Shown: positions 37,241 to 50,069, counted from the first letter of the stretch. The stretch is DNA of 64,000 nt from Mucor racemosus (GCA_027405735.1 JAPEHQ010000001.1:6014001-6078000), one strand, 5' to 3'. The notes: generated by a model not told the origin, from the sequence alone. Numbers and translations are program-made.

Positions 37241-37603
37241 TAGGAATGGGCTTCGATTCGAGTTTGAATCGAGTTTTAACGGAAACGGCCATTCGATTCG
37301 AGTTGGAAAACGGCCCGTTCTTTTGTAACCCAGATAAAAAACGGGGTGGGAGCAAGTATTGGTTTGCCTTAAGGAGGCTGTTAATAGCAACCTTGTCAAG
37401 TTAATATGGGATTATGAATCGATAATAGCATATTTGACAGTTTCACAACTTGAAGTATTTTTTCAATCCTGTTTTCGAGCTTAGCTAACAAAAAAAGAAA
37501 AGAAGAAACTCGAATACCCTCATTCGAGTTTGCATAAAAAACGGCCCGTTAAAGCAGTCAAACTCGGTTAACCGTAATACGATGCGTTGTTTGTGAAATC
37601 CTA
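37241..37603. mobile_element. Miniature hAT-like element (363 bp)
   Basis: Bounded by perfect 8-bp direct repeats AACATAAG at 37233-37240 and 37604-37611. The ends are TAGGAATGGGC on the left and ...GTGAAATCCTA on the right, giving an inverted TAGGAtt terminus similar to TAG(T/G)ATTGG of the large hAT element. Internal repeats of ATTCGAGTT and AACGGCCCGTT recall the TCGAG-rich subtermini. There is no coding capacity. I infer a non-autonomous hAT element, possibly mobilised by a transposase such as the one at 30.7-33.6 kb. Confidence 0.72.
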
Positions 37604-37608
37604 AACAT

Positions 37609-37696
37609 AAGTAAAAAACAAGTAAAAAACAAGTAAAAAACAAGTAAAAAACAAGTAAAAAACAAGTAAAAAACAAGTAAAAAACAAGTAAAAAAA
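37609..37696 (+). repeat. 11-bp tandem repeat
   Basis: Eight units of AAGTAAAAAAC, uniform except the last. The miniature hAT element is inserted at its left edge, and the first unit overlaps the target duplication. Confidence 0.9.
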
Positions 37697-37892
37697 GAAA
37701 AAAAGAAAACAAGAATAAGACAAAAGGCAGATTTTGTATCTTTGCTTAAATAACCGTAAATTTCCTCTCGTTAGACTAAGGGCTATAGTCAAGTAAACAG
37801 TCTAATCAAACTCACACACAAATTTGTTACGACTTGGCCTTTCCATAAACAAAAAAAAATATCTGGCATCAAGTATTAATATAAAGTTTTAT

Positions 37893-38393
37893 TCAAGTGT
37901 TGTTTCCTGTATTTATATGAGCTAAACTAATTTCCATGGTCTCTAGCCATCCATTCAAGTCACCCAAAGTACCCCAAATAGCATCATAAAACTGTTGTTG
38001 TGAACGAATACCATCCAATGATAATGGTTGTACAACGGGTATTGCTACATCGTGATCCGTTGTTCTATCCTTCTGCTCCTGTTCGAGCTTTTGTTTGAAT
38101 ATCTCGGCTTCAGAGGAAATTGAGGTTAGTGAGGGTATGTTTTGTTGAGTATTAGGTGTATCCTTGATCATCTCTTGTATGATCTAAAATTGAACAATAT
38201 TAAATTACATTACATTACGATACGAGATCATAGATATTTTTGGCATACCTTTTTATTAGAAGAGGCATTATCGGCACTGATGCTCCTACGATGTGAATCG
38301 CTTGGCTGATTTGATTTGTTTACATCTATAGCTGCGGTCGCTGGTGATGATGGTATAACATATATTTGTTGCACTTGCTGCTGCTGCTGCTGC

Positions 38394-38445
<52 letters not shown>

Positions 38446-40589
38446 TTATCAAAACCTTCAAATTTACACTATCCTCGTCCGATGATGGCCTTAATGTGGT
38501 TGCAGATCGAACTCTTCTAGCCAATGGAGACGAAATATTAGCCATTGCATTCTTTAAGTTGGGTACAACTGGCACATGTTGATCTGCATCAAATGGAGAC
38601 GTTTGCTCCCCTCCTTGTTCATGCATTGGTCGTTGTTCTGAATGAGATCTAGCACGTATCATTGGCTTTCCACCGCCTTCAGACCTTGCTAATGGTACCA
38701 ATTTAGATACAGGTGAGTTCATGAGATTTCGAGGTGGTGGTGCCCCAGGTACCAATCTACCACTACTATGGCTAGCCATAAACTCATGACTACTACTCAA
38801 TTGATCTGGAGGTGGCATATCTCTTACTGTATTAGGCCTTGAAGGCAAATCTCCTAACTGACCATGTATATTATTCAATGTGTTTGCATTTGGTGTATTT
38901 GCCGTAGATTTTGTCAATGTGCTATTATTACTATTGTTTGTCGATTCGGCAGTTTTAATAATATTAGATGGAAGAGATGGGCTATCAATAGTAAAGTTGG
39001 GTGATGTTGGATTGGAGAATGCCGAAGGGGCTATAAGATTATTGTTGGGTATGCTCAAATTTTCAGCTGCTTTTTGTTCGGCCATCATAAACATACGGAC
39101 AAGAGGGAGTGATTCAGGATTTCGGGTATATGTTTGTGTTGCTTTCATTGTAGCATCTGCTGTAATTCCTGCTGTATCTTTTGTATCCGTATTTGATTTA
39201 CTTTTATCAATTAATTTTACGGTTTTTTGCTGGTTACTTTTAATCGTCTGTAGCATATAATGTAAGTAACGAATTTCATCCCAAAATCATCAAATCTTAC
39301 ATCAAATTCCCAAGTATCTTCATGCATATCATAAAAATCATCCATTGCAGAATCCTCAGTGTCACTAAACTCAAACCTAAGTCTTTTTGCATTCACAAAA
39401 CCATGAGAATAATGCTTACCTTTCACTAAGGTCATTGGATATAATACTACATCTTTTAGATGCTTCATTTGTTTTCTTCCATTTATCGTATTTCGCAATA
39501 ACATCTCGCAATGCGGATCTTGGTACCTTGATTACACTTTTGATAAATCTAGATTTTAGTAATTCATCAGCATTTAATCTCTAATAAGATTCCAATTCGA
39601 ATAAGTTAATGCGTTATTGTGAGATATGCTTCATATACTGACTTCGTTTGGATGTTCTGATAAGCAGCAATCTACAAATTCTCTAATTGCAGGTGAAAAT
39701 GTATCGGGAAGTCTAGGCGGAGCAGATTTTGGAATGACAGAAATTGCACGCATTGGATCTACATTTGCCAAAGGCGGATTACCTGTAGCCATTTCATATA
39801 CAGTAATACCCAATGACCAAATATCTGCTTTATAGTCATATGAAGCACCCTCTCTAATAACTTCTGGTGCCATCCAATAAGGTGTTCCTACAAATGTACT
39901 TCTTCTAAATGAATTTGCAGCGGCAACACCGAAATCACATAATTGAACATTTCCTTCTGCAGTTAAAAGAATGTTGGCAGCTGCATAATAATACAGTATT
40001 CCTTAGATATTTGATCATTTTCCACAGCTACACATACACTTTTACCTTTGATATCTCGATGAATAATTTGGTTTTTATGCAAATATGAGAGTGCAAGTAA
40101 AACTTCTCGAGTAATAACAGCGATATATCTTTCTTCCAAATTTCCTGCTTTCATCTAAATGTTATATTATCGTTAATAAAACTTATTTTCTGACTCGTGT
40201 TGTATATTATTTACAATAGTTCTAACACTTCCACCTGCTGCATAATCCATAATAATCCATAGCTTCGTATCATTCAAGAAACTGCCATAGTAAGGAGTGA
40301 TATTTTGTGATCGAGCATGAGTTAGTTGAGATAGTAATGCAATCTCTCGTTGAATATCATCTACATCATCTTCTTCTGTATCCAAATTCAATACTTTAAT
40401 GGCAATAACCTTATTTGTTCGAGTATCGATTCTTTTATAAACAAAAAACGTATTAATTACAAATCATTTATCATATCAACAAACCATTTACCCCTTATAA
40501 ACCGATCCATATGCACCTTTTCCGACTTTTTTCAGCTTTTTATAGAGTTGTGAAGCTGGTACAGCTGGTGCTGCCTGTTTAAAAGACAT
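37893..40589 (-). CDS. KIC1: STE20/GCK-III protein kinase (Kic1/Nak1-like)
   Basis: Eight exons (40589-40492, 40431-40215, 40154-40046, 39980-39643, 39580-39420, 39382-39301, 39247-38249, 38183-37893) encode 764 residues. The kinase domain occupies about 20-280: glycine loop [15 protein letters not shown]-lysine [30 protein letters not shown] and the STE20 signature [15 protein letters not shown]. The C-terminal half is disordered and Ser/Pro/Asn-rich, with a 22-Gln tract (38375-38440), ending in a conserved-looking helical tail ([20 protein letters not shown]). Family role: RAM/MOR polarity and cell-separation signalling upstream of NDR kinases, with Hym1/Mo25 as partner. It diverges from the paladin-like gene over 213 bp. 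Confidence 0.92.
38375..38440 (-). repeat. CAG/CAA repeat encoding 22 glutamines
   Basis: In-frame trinucleotide tract inside exon 7 of the kinase gene. CAG codons at one end grade into pure CAA, so the run is likely length-polymorphic between strains. Confidence 0.95.
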
Positions 40590-40802
40590 TTTAAAGGAAA
40601 GAAAGGTATTTACTGTTACATTTTTACATACAAATACATACAACACGCACTGTGACCTTTATTCAATGTGTGCATCTCCCTCAAAATGACGTACAAAAGT
40701 AAAAAGTGCATTTCTGTCTAGTAGAATATGCCAGATTTTCCCGGCGTTAATCTTTATCTCTTTCATACCTCTATCATTTATTTTTCCTATTAAGGCTATA
40801 AA
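40590..40802. promoter_or_regulatory. Bidirectional promoter between kinase and paladin-like genes
   Basis: Only 213 bp separate the two start codons, so both core promoters must share it. A TATA-like motif is not obvious; CAATGTGTG and ATGACGTAC (TGACGTAC at 40686-40693, CRE/AP-1-like) are visible. Inference: co-regulation is possible. Confidence 0.5.
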
Positions 40803-43800
40803 ATGACAGATTCCCCACCGAAAACAACTCACTCATCAGGATTTCCTCCATTGACGGCATTTTCAACATTGCTGCATGGAGAAGAAGGATCCAGTGTTCC
40901 AGACTCACCTCGATCGCGAAATAGGAAATTACCTCAACACGAGCTAAACAAGCAGCATAGTCGTTATCTACCAAAGCGAATGTAAAGCATGATATCTGAA
41001 TATATGAATTTTGCTTTTATTTAATTCATTTTATTACTATAGTGATGAAATTGGAAGCTCTGTGCGCCGCAATTTAGCATATTCTTCATTGCCTCCTTCA
41101 CAATCAGATTCTCCTGCACCTGGGTTCATGAATCCAAAAACTATGGCAACAAAAGAAGAGCAGCCTTCTACACCTTTATCTCAAGCTGCTGGATCTCAAG
41201 ATCCTCGACATTTGTTGACTACTGTCAAAAATTTAATGCGCACTCGTCATGGTAGTGTATTGACTAGAAATACAATTTTAAAAATGGACCATTTTGAAAA
41301 AGGTATTTAATGGTATTATCAAAAATCAGTTGAAATCTAATCGATAATCGCATCTTGTCACAGGCATGAATACAAAATTAGATTTCCATTTGCAAGGCGC
41401 ACCAAACTTCCGAGTGGCGGATTTGAATGTTCATGGTGTCGCACAACCTACAGTATGTAATCATTAACAAAACAAAAACAAAAAAAGCCCTGTAGTACAA
41501 TCTTAACATGATATTTAATACATAGGCTATTGGTTTATCCACAGTGTTGGCATTATTAAATTGCCATCCTAAAAGTAATATCAAGACATCATGTACATGG
41601 TAACGTTTTTTTTTTTATATATCCTACATGACAAGATTTAAAGGATTTTCATGCTAAAACTGTATTTATATTTAGGTTTTTGACTCGTGAGGAACCATTA
41701 AGTAGGTTTCGAATTATACACTTTAATTTTTATTTTATCGATTTAACGTTTTTTTTTTTTTTGGGCACATAGTTTATCTGAATGGACATCCATACGTTTT
41801 GCGGGATTACGCTGACCCACTACAAAATATGGTTTCATTTTTAGGCATCAATGCCAGTCGACTCGAGAAATTAGAAGAACGATTAAAGCATGATGTGGTC
41901 AAAGAAGCCAAGAATATGGGAGGATTACTTCTTGTACATCAAGAATTAAGTGGGTTTTTTTATTGATTTTACAAAATTTATTCAAAAATCTAATCAACGT
42001 AAATCTTAGCCGATGGTACCATTGTCCCTTGTTTTATCGCAGCTGATCAAGTTCAAACCCCCAGAGAATGTATTACACAAACACATGGAACTATACATAT
42101 AACAGTAAACTGATCAACTCTTTTGTTTTTGTTTATATATTATGCAGTGTTTGAAGAGTTTCAACAACGTGGTTATAGACTTAAATATTTTAGAATTCCA
42201 ATTTCTCCAGAGCAAGCCCCTGAAGATAATTATTTTGATGAATATGTTCGAGTCATCAAATTATTAGAGCCTACAGATCCATTGATTTTCAACTGTGGCA
42301 TGGGTGCAGTACGAAGTAGGTGTATAGGTTCTTATATTCAATAGATGCGAAAATATTAAATATTATTATAGCAACTGTGGGCATTGTTATTGCACAAATT
42401 ATTCGCCGTATACAATTACTGGACTTGAATGCTCCTGATCCATTTCCAATTCCTGGATGGAGTTACCCTGATGCAAATTCTTCAGATTATCCAAATGATG
42501 TGCCTACAAGGACTATTTCCCCTGAATTATTCAAAGGATGGGAAGAAGTTGACTCGATTCAAAGTCAAAACCATGCATTATTGAGATTAGTGTATATTTT
42601 GGAACAAGGTAAACCGCTTTAGTGAAAAATGCAACATTCAATAATCTCATAATTGCGTATATTACTAGGATTGAACTCTAAAATGTCGCCTAGTTCAGCA
42701 ATTGAATGGGCTTTGGAAAGAGGAGGTATGATTGAAAATCTCAAAAAAGCCATCATGGGAAATTACCATGTAATTACTGCCCTTACTGCTGTACTGGATA
42801 GTGGCAATTTTAGTAAAAAAATGATGGATGAAATTATAGATCAATGTAAGATCAAACAAGTTTATGATGTGAATTGTCCATAAACTCATATTTTATTGTT
42901 TTATTATAGCTGATGCTGTTATCAATCTTCGTGAAGACATTTTGATGAATAGAATCAAACAAACAACTCAGCCAACTGCAGGATATGAATCCAAGAATAG
43001 TAACATTTCCAAAGCTGCTGTTGGTCTTCAACGATATTTTTCATTACTTTGCTTTACAGCTTATATTAATGAATCTGCCGACACTCAATTTGAAATGAAA
43101 TTTTCAGATTGGCTCAAAGCAAGAACTGAAATCTGGACAATGCTTCAAAGTATTCGACGCAAGAGCCCCAAACTTTATCTGTTTAGACCTGTAGATGACT
43201 TGCATAGATTGATTCATACAAATACATTTAGCGCTTCATTGAATTCGCATCGTCGTCATAATGCATTGGGCTACGGACCTGGTATGTTTGAAATGATTGG
43301 GGCTGGTGGACAGCTCGGATCAGTTTCCCCTGAAATTGAAGAGTTTATACTCAAGGTATATAATCTAAAGACGCTATAACCATCCATACATTATACTAAC
43401 AGCTAACTATTGAAGTCTCGTACTGGTGTTGTGCTCACTTCACAAACCATTTTAAAAATCGATTTCTGGAACTCTAGTCACTTAGATGTAGATGAGCACA
43501 ATCAGTTACAAAAACTACCTACTCCAGGTGGCATCAACACTGAGGAAGACGATTGCAATAACATTGTTAGTAAAAGACCTCAACGCCATCATGTATTTCT
43601 AGTAGAAGGTGGATCTAATTTTAGACGTATCAAGCATACACATGTATATGGTATTGCTCAGCCTACAGTCGATGGTCTTCGTACTGTTATTCGTCGTTTG
43701 TTGACTGATCAACCAAAGAATGATAAAATTCAGTGGATCAATTTGCGCGAAGAGCCCATCATTTACATTAACGGTATTCCCTATGTGCTCCGTGATAGAT

Positions 43801-46342
43801 ATTTTACTTTGCGTAATATCAAGGTTTATAAGGGTATTACTGGTGAAAGATTAGAACAATTGGAAGAACGTTTAAAGCAAGATGTTATTCGAGAGGTTTT
43901 GAATTATGATGGCCGTATTCTGTTACATGGTGAAGATAAAGATGGTAATGTATTAGCAGCTTGGGAGGAAGTTGACAGAAACGATATCATGACTGTACGT
44001 GAAGTTATGCTCTCTGTAGCTATGGAAATTGCAGAGGAATTGGATAGTGACACTAGTAGTAGCGATTCTTCTGCTACAAAAGTTGCAGTTCGTCATGGAG
44101 ATGTTCTTGATTATCATCGTGTGCCTGTTACAGCAGAAAAGGCACCTGAATGGTGTGATTTTGATGAGATTCGTAATTTGATAACAAGCACAGATTTGTC
44201 TAAAACAGCATTGATCATGTATGGCTTTAAATTAGAATTGCATATACAATTCATAAAGCTAATTACATATCTATTAGGAATTGTCAAGTTGGCCTTGGAA
44301 GATCTACATTAGGTACAGTTATTGCTGCATTAATTACTCGGTGGATCAAGCCTAGCCAAACGAGAGAAGGAAATGATCACCGACACAAATGTCAATATTT
44401 GAACTATCAAATTGTTAATAGCTTATTAAGAGTAATCAAAAATGGATTGGAAATCAAACATACAGTTGATGATGTGATTGATAAATGTGGAGCATTCCTT
44501 AATTTGCGTGAAATGATTGAATCAGAACATATCAAATCAGAACACGAAGATGACGAAGCAAAGAAGAAAGCTCATATCAAAAGATCAATTGCTTCACTAC
44601 AACGTTACTTTGTCCTATTGTGTTTTGAAGCTTATTTGGATTCTACATCTCCTGAATCCCTCAATTCTACAGAAACATTTGAATCTTGGATAACAAGACG
44701 CCCTGAAATTGGAACTTTATTAGAAGAATTTGAGCATCCTAACGAGCAACTCATTACACCTGTCGAAAAGTCTATTGGGGATGGAGTTGCGCTCTCGAGT
44801 GAAATCATGAGTGTAGTTGCTTCTCGCCATGGTCAAGTTTTAGCTCAACAAACTATATTGAAACACGATGCATTCCCTGGATGTCAAAAGATGAGTTTAA
44901 AGGAAAAGATTGAAGGCGCTTATAACTTTCGACGTGTTCAGGTGCAAGATGTCAAAGCTTGTGTTAGACTACCCAATAAAGCAGCCGATGATAGCGGATT
45001 AGCTGCTGATTTAGAACGCAGCGATGAAGATGAACTGACGCCACCTTATATCTGTGGATGTGCTATGCCCTCCAAAGATGCTATTAAAGCTGTCCTCAAA
45101 TCAATGCATGCTGGACCTGGAGGTAAAAGAAAGGTGCTTTGGACTTGTCTTCGTGAAGAGCCTGTTCTCTATGTCAATAAACAACCCTATGTACTTCGTT
45201 TATTCCAAGATCCATTGAAAAATCTAGAGTCTACAGGTATTACAACAGATCGAGTTGAAGGCATGGAAGAACGTATGAAATTGGAAGCGATTAATGAATG
45301 GAAAGAATACAATGGAAGATTGTTACTCCATGATGAAAAACCCAATGAAAAGGGTGAATTTGATTTAGTGGTACAATTATATTTATGAAATGAAACGTAA
45401 ATATCTAAAATCAAATACTACATATAGGGAATGTGGGAATCAATTCGAACTGAAGATATTGAAACACCTAAAGAGACATTTCAATCAATCATTGACGAGG
45501 GTTATCAAGTTGATTATTTGAGAATTCCAATGTAAATTAGATCAAAAAAGTTAGAATTGTGTACAACGTTTAACATATCGGTTTCATGTAGTACGGATGA
45601 ACAAGCACCAATTCCCGATGTTTTTGATCAGTTAATTTGTAGAACAAAAAGTGCCAACACTGGGGTCGATGTGTTGTACAATTGCCAGATGGGGTATGAA
45701 TTTATCACTAACTTTTTTTTTTTTTTTACTGGATAATAATACTTTAATAGACGTGGTCGTACAACAACTGGTATGGTTACAGCCTGTTTAATGGCTATGA
45801 TTATGAATAATGATTCAATTACAATGGATAAGAATGGTTCAATCATCATTGATTCACCTCAATGCACAAGAAAATCATTTATTTACAATAGTGAAAATGA
45901 AGAATCAATGGAAGAAAGCTATCATAATGGTGAATTCAAGATTATTCTTCAATTAGTAAGCATGTTGACATATGGTAAACTTGCTAAACGCGTTACAGAT
46001 AAAGCCATCAATATGTGTGATCATATGCAGAATCTTCGTAAAGCCATATTTGATTATAAATTGCGCATGGATGCGATTGAAGATCAAAAATCAAAGCAAT
46101 ACAAAGCAATCAAAGAAGTTGCATTGAATTATTTGATCAGATATTTTTACTTGATTGCATTTGCAAATTATCTATTGGAACACTTAGCACTAACAAGGAC
46201 GCAGCAATCTTGTTCAACATCAAATGAACCTGAAGCTATTTGCAATGAAACCATGGATAAAGCAAATACATTTAAATCATGGTTGGAGGGTAGAAGAGAA
46301 ATTACAAATATTCTAAAACTACAACCCGTAGAATTATCATAA
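40803..46342 (+). CDS. PALD1: Paladin-like protein with three cysteine-phosphatase-like repeats
   Basis: Sixteen exons give 1528 residues: 40803-40981, 41043-41302, 41364-41452, 41526-41599, 41676-41701, 41773-41949, 42010-42069, 42148-42315, 42372-42608, 42669-42845, 42910-43355, 43416-44218, 44278-45370, 45428-45531, 45592-45693, 45751-46342. Three repeats each have a RHGxVL...TILK entry, a W..LREEP..Y.N..PYVLR block and a Cx5R loop: CGMGAVRTT (C338-R344), CQVGLGRST (C901-R907) and CQMGRGRTT (C1329-R1335). This is the paladin/phytase-like inositol phosphatase group, related to Cys-dependent phytases and dual-specificity phosphatases. All three loops keep Cys and Arg, so activity is possible. 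Fungal homologues are annotated as phosphatase-like; no substrate is established here. Exon 5 is only 26 nt. Confidence 0.88.
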
Positions 46343-47380
46343 GATATGTTTAGACGATATTACGTATATTTAAGAACAATAATAAAACTGGCATTTTTTA
46401 TGTGTAGAATACAATGAATTTATATTGTAGTTGATCTATCGACTAAATATCAAATGTGTATATGATGCCGTCCACTATAGTCATATTTCTATTTTTAAAT
46501 AATTTCCCTTTATCCAAGGATAATATTGTCAAGTTGGGAAAATTAATCTTTGGATCAATAGAATGTCAAGAAAGGAACTTGCCTATATTTGAATCAAGAA
46601 AAACCTGGGTCTTCTATCTGTAACGATGAAAAAAATCAGGGCATTTTCCCGGTTAAACCTATAGAAGATCGACCGAAAAAATCTATGGGTTTCTCATATC
46701 TGGATTTATAATATATATTGATGATGATAGATCGACCAGCAAAAAGATAAGAAAAACATGTTTATATACTTTATTATATTTTCTGTAAAAAAAAAAAAAA
46801 TCAAACCAGATCATGTTACAAAATGCATGATACAAATCTTGTATTTATGTGAAAAAAACTTAATCTTACAAGTGTGAGAACATTGTGTTTCGTCAGGAAA
46901 TATACAGATCTTTGGGAAATTGCATGCCTTTGGAAGTTTTCTCATTGACGGTCAATCAAATTTGAATCACTATACCAACGATTGGTGAGTTGCCATGGTC
47001 AAGATTTACCTTTAGAGGAACCAAACCACTTTGACAAAAGATAAGGTTTTCATGTCTCCGATTCATTCGGATCAAAAGTATTGCTACTGGTTTAGATGTA
47101 CGCATGGCAAATTATGATAATAAATATATATGTTCAAGTATTCCGTATGTACGGATTCATTAGCATGCTAATTAGTATTGATGCTTGAATAAACAGCTGT
47201 TTCATGATGGATCTATATATGAAAACACTCCAACAACAAACGATATAATCCAGATCAAAAGTCAGATTTGTGATCTGTCACCGTGTAAAAAAAAAAAATC
47301 AGGTAAATCAAGTATAAATACCATGCTCAATCTAGGCTATAAATCAAATATTGTCAAATTTCCAGTTCTTATAAATATAT
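46343..47380. other. Spacer upstream of the SLC1-type gene
   Basis: About 1 kb holding the 3' end of the paladin-like gene (AATAATAAAA near 46377) and the promoter of the symporter gene. Short open frames are AT-rich chance ones. Confidence 0.4.
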
Positions 47381-49134
47381 ATGCTCCAAGGTCTCAAAAA
47401 CAAGTTCAATTTCAGTGACAAGAAAAATGAAGAATTAGATTCAAATTTACCTTATGGGATGCCTCCTGAGGAAGTATCCAAGCCTTATCCTCGCCCTGTA
47501 CAAATCGTGGCCAATGCCATTTTTTTCGTTTGGAACAATATATTATTACAGCCCTTTTTGCGTGCTTGGGGTTTCTTGGCCGCAAGAACTAGCTTAACCT
47601 TTTGGATCATTTTTGGTATGGTCATTGGAATTTTAATCGGCCACTTTGCTCCTGAAGCCGGTGTTGAACTCAAGCCCTTGGGTGATGCTTTCATTAGAAT
47701 GATTACCATCATTGAAACTCCCCTTATTTTCAGTACTTTAGTCGTTGGTATTGCTGGTCATGGCGACGATGTTGGTAGAGTTGGAAGATTGGCTGTTAAA
47801 ACTATCATTGTAAGTGTCATAAAATCTATAAGCGAACTGTCTCTAAAATGTATAAAAATTGTTTAGTATTTTGAAGTTGTCACTACATTTGCTTTGGCTG
47901 TCGGTTTAATCATGGCTAATTTGATCAAGCCTGGTCAAGGTGTCGTCTTGTATGGTGATACTAGTGAAGTTGCAGGCATGGCTGAACAAGAAGCCTCCAT
48001 TACATGGTATGGTGAAATGGAAATGATTATTCCTGAAAATTTCTTTGTTGCTGCTACAAAGAATCAAATCTTGGGTGTTGTATTCTGTGCTGCCATGTTT
48101 TCTTGTGCTATGATGAAGGCTGATAAGAAGTCAAAAGAATTTATGCTCAGAGTCAATGACTCCATGTCTTTGATTATGTTTAAATTCGTTGCTCTCATCA
48201 TGAACTGTAAGTTATTTTTATTAAGAGCTCATTTTTGACACTTTACTAACTGTCTTTTTTGCTAATATCAGATGCTCCTATTGGTATTGGTGCCGCTTTA
48301 GCTGCTGCTGTAGGAAAGAATGGTGTTGATATTCTTGCCAATCTTGGTAAACTGATTGGTTCCTTGTATGCTTCTTTGGCCATCTTTGTTATTGTCGTCT
48401 TAATTCCAATTATGTTCATGACTCGCGTACCCATCAAGGGTTTTTTCAGATCCGTGGGTCAACCTTGGTTGATTGCTTTCAGTTCCGCTTCTAGTGAATC
48501 TGCTTTACCCAAGGCCATGGAAAATATGAGGGCTTTTGGGTGCCCCAACTCCTTGACAGCATTTGTTATTCCTTGTGGTTACTCTTTCAACCTTGATGGT
48601 ACTACTCTTTATTTGGCTTTGGCTAGTATCTTTGCTGCTCAAGCCGGCAATATTAACTTGCCTATTGCTACTCAATTATCTATCATGGGCACATTGATGC
48701 TTTCCTCTAAGGGTGTTGCTGCTATTCCTCGTGCATCATTGCTCATTTTGGCCGGAACTGTCACCCAGTATAATCTTCCTTATGAAGCTATTCCTATGAT
48801 TATGGGTGTTGATGCAATCATGGATATGGGTCGTACCTCTATCAATGTATTTGGTAACTGTCTTGGTTGCTGTGTCATGTCTCGTATTGAAGGTTCTTTC
48901 CGTGGTATGGAATGGAGAGAAGAAGAAATTGATAGACGTCGCCTTCGTTTATTGGAAGAAGAGCGTCATCAACGTGAAAACGATGGTCTTTCTGAGGAAA
49001 TATCTTTTGATGGTAATGGAAACGCTGAAAAGTTTGAACATCAACAACTCGACGATGTTGTTATTGTTCATGATGGTCGTGCTGAATCTGTAAACAGCAT
49101 TGAAATCACATCTGCTCCTAATAATAAGCACTAG
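47381..49134 (+). CDS. SLC1/DAACS dicarboxylate or amino-acid:cation symporter
   Basis: Three exons (47381-47809, 47867-48206, 48272-49134) give 543 residues. The fold is that of the glutamate/aspartate and C4-dicarboxylate symporters: an IETPLIFSTLVVGIAG stretch in TM3, hairpin 1 with SSASSESALPKAMENM (about 327-342), TM7 with GYSFNLDGTTLYLALASIF (NxDG-type Na site), hairpin 2 around SSKGVAAIPRASL, and TM8 with DAIMDMGRTSINVFGN. The serine-rich SSASSES motif and DMGRTSxNV are family-diagnostic. Both tails are extended compared with bacterial GltP, and the C-terminus is acidic. Substrate is likely glutamate, aspartate or C4-dicarboxylate, with Na or H coupling, at the plasma membrane. I place the start at 47381, the first ATG in frame. 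Confidence 0.9.
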
Positions 49135-50069
49135 TTGCTTTATTTTTTTAAATATTCTGTACTATAGCCCCTTTCTATGTATTTTTATAAAATTATATGT
49201 AATAAATCTGATTACTCATTAACTACAATAATATAAGTAGACTTTTTCATTGCAAGATTTTGTCTTTTTTAATCATACATATTTTTCAGTATATCTAAGT
49301 TCCAACAATCGCAATTGAATTCGTAACTGTAAACTCGGCTTAACTTACGATTTCGAGTTTGGGGCCTGAATAAGACTCATTTGTAGGCCTTGAGTAATTG
49401 CAATAAGCTTGGACTTGCAAGAAACTCGAAATATTATTTAAACTTTTGTAAAAAAAAACTTGCAATAGACTTTCGGTAGAATCGAAAAGGAAGAAACTCT
49501 AAAAAATGTTCGATAGATATTCGGCAATAATAATTGAAAACCACTTGACGAATACTCAACCCAAATTTACTTGGCGAAATTATACCATATGTTTTCAGAA
49601 TACTCCAATCGGAATGCTATAGAAACAAAGAAGTAGATTTTAGTTGACTGGGTTGCTGCCCTAGCTATGTATCATCTTGAACTACTACATATTCCACGAT
49701 GCAAAACTCTTACCGGATGTCTAATTCAAAGTAGCACAACATTCAAAATATAGTTCAGCAACCAAATCACAGATCAATTGAAACATCAACTGGAACCTTG
49801 GTTCCATATTATGCTCCAACAAGATAACTTATTATAAAAAGATAATATCTATAATTACTATCATCCATCATCATACCATTAGTATCTTATCATCCTATCA
49901 TTTCCTTCAAACAATTAGTGCATAAACCCTCTCTATTCACGTCTAATAAACGATATCTCTTTACTTTATTAATTATATATATTCGGATAAATTACCACAA
50001 AACGTTTTTGGAATATACCTTAGACATTTCTCCATATATATTAATTGGTTGCATTCTTCTACCTACTCC
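49135..50069. other. Gene-free spacer with a promoter/LTR-like cassette
   Basis: No gene is supported. At 49919-49970 GCATAAACCCTCTC is followed by CTAATAAACGATATCTCTTT, nearly the same pair as near 30518-30565 inside the hAT element, and the second motif resembles the R2 module (AATAAACGATATC). This suggests a solo LTR or a promoter cassette shared by several repeats. Confidence 0.4.

Noticed and set aside
37485..37792. Phe/Leu-rich minus-strand frames resembling membrane proteins
   Set aside because: They are translations of the 11-bp AAGTAAAAAAC tandem repeat.
38316..38582. Plus-strand frame with a long cysteine run
   Set aside because: Antisense shadow of the polyglutamine tract in the kinase gene.
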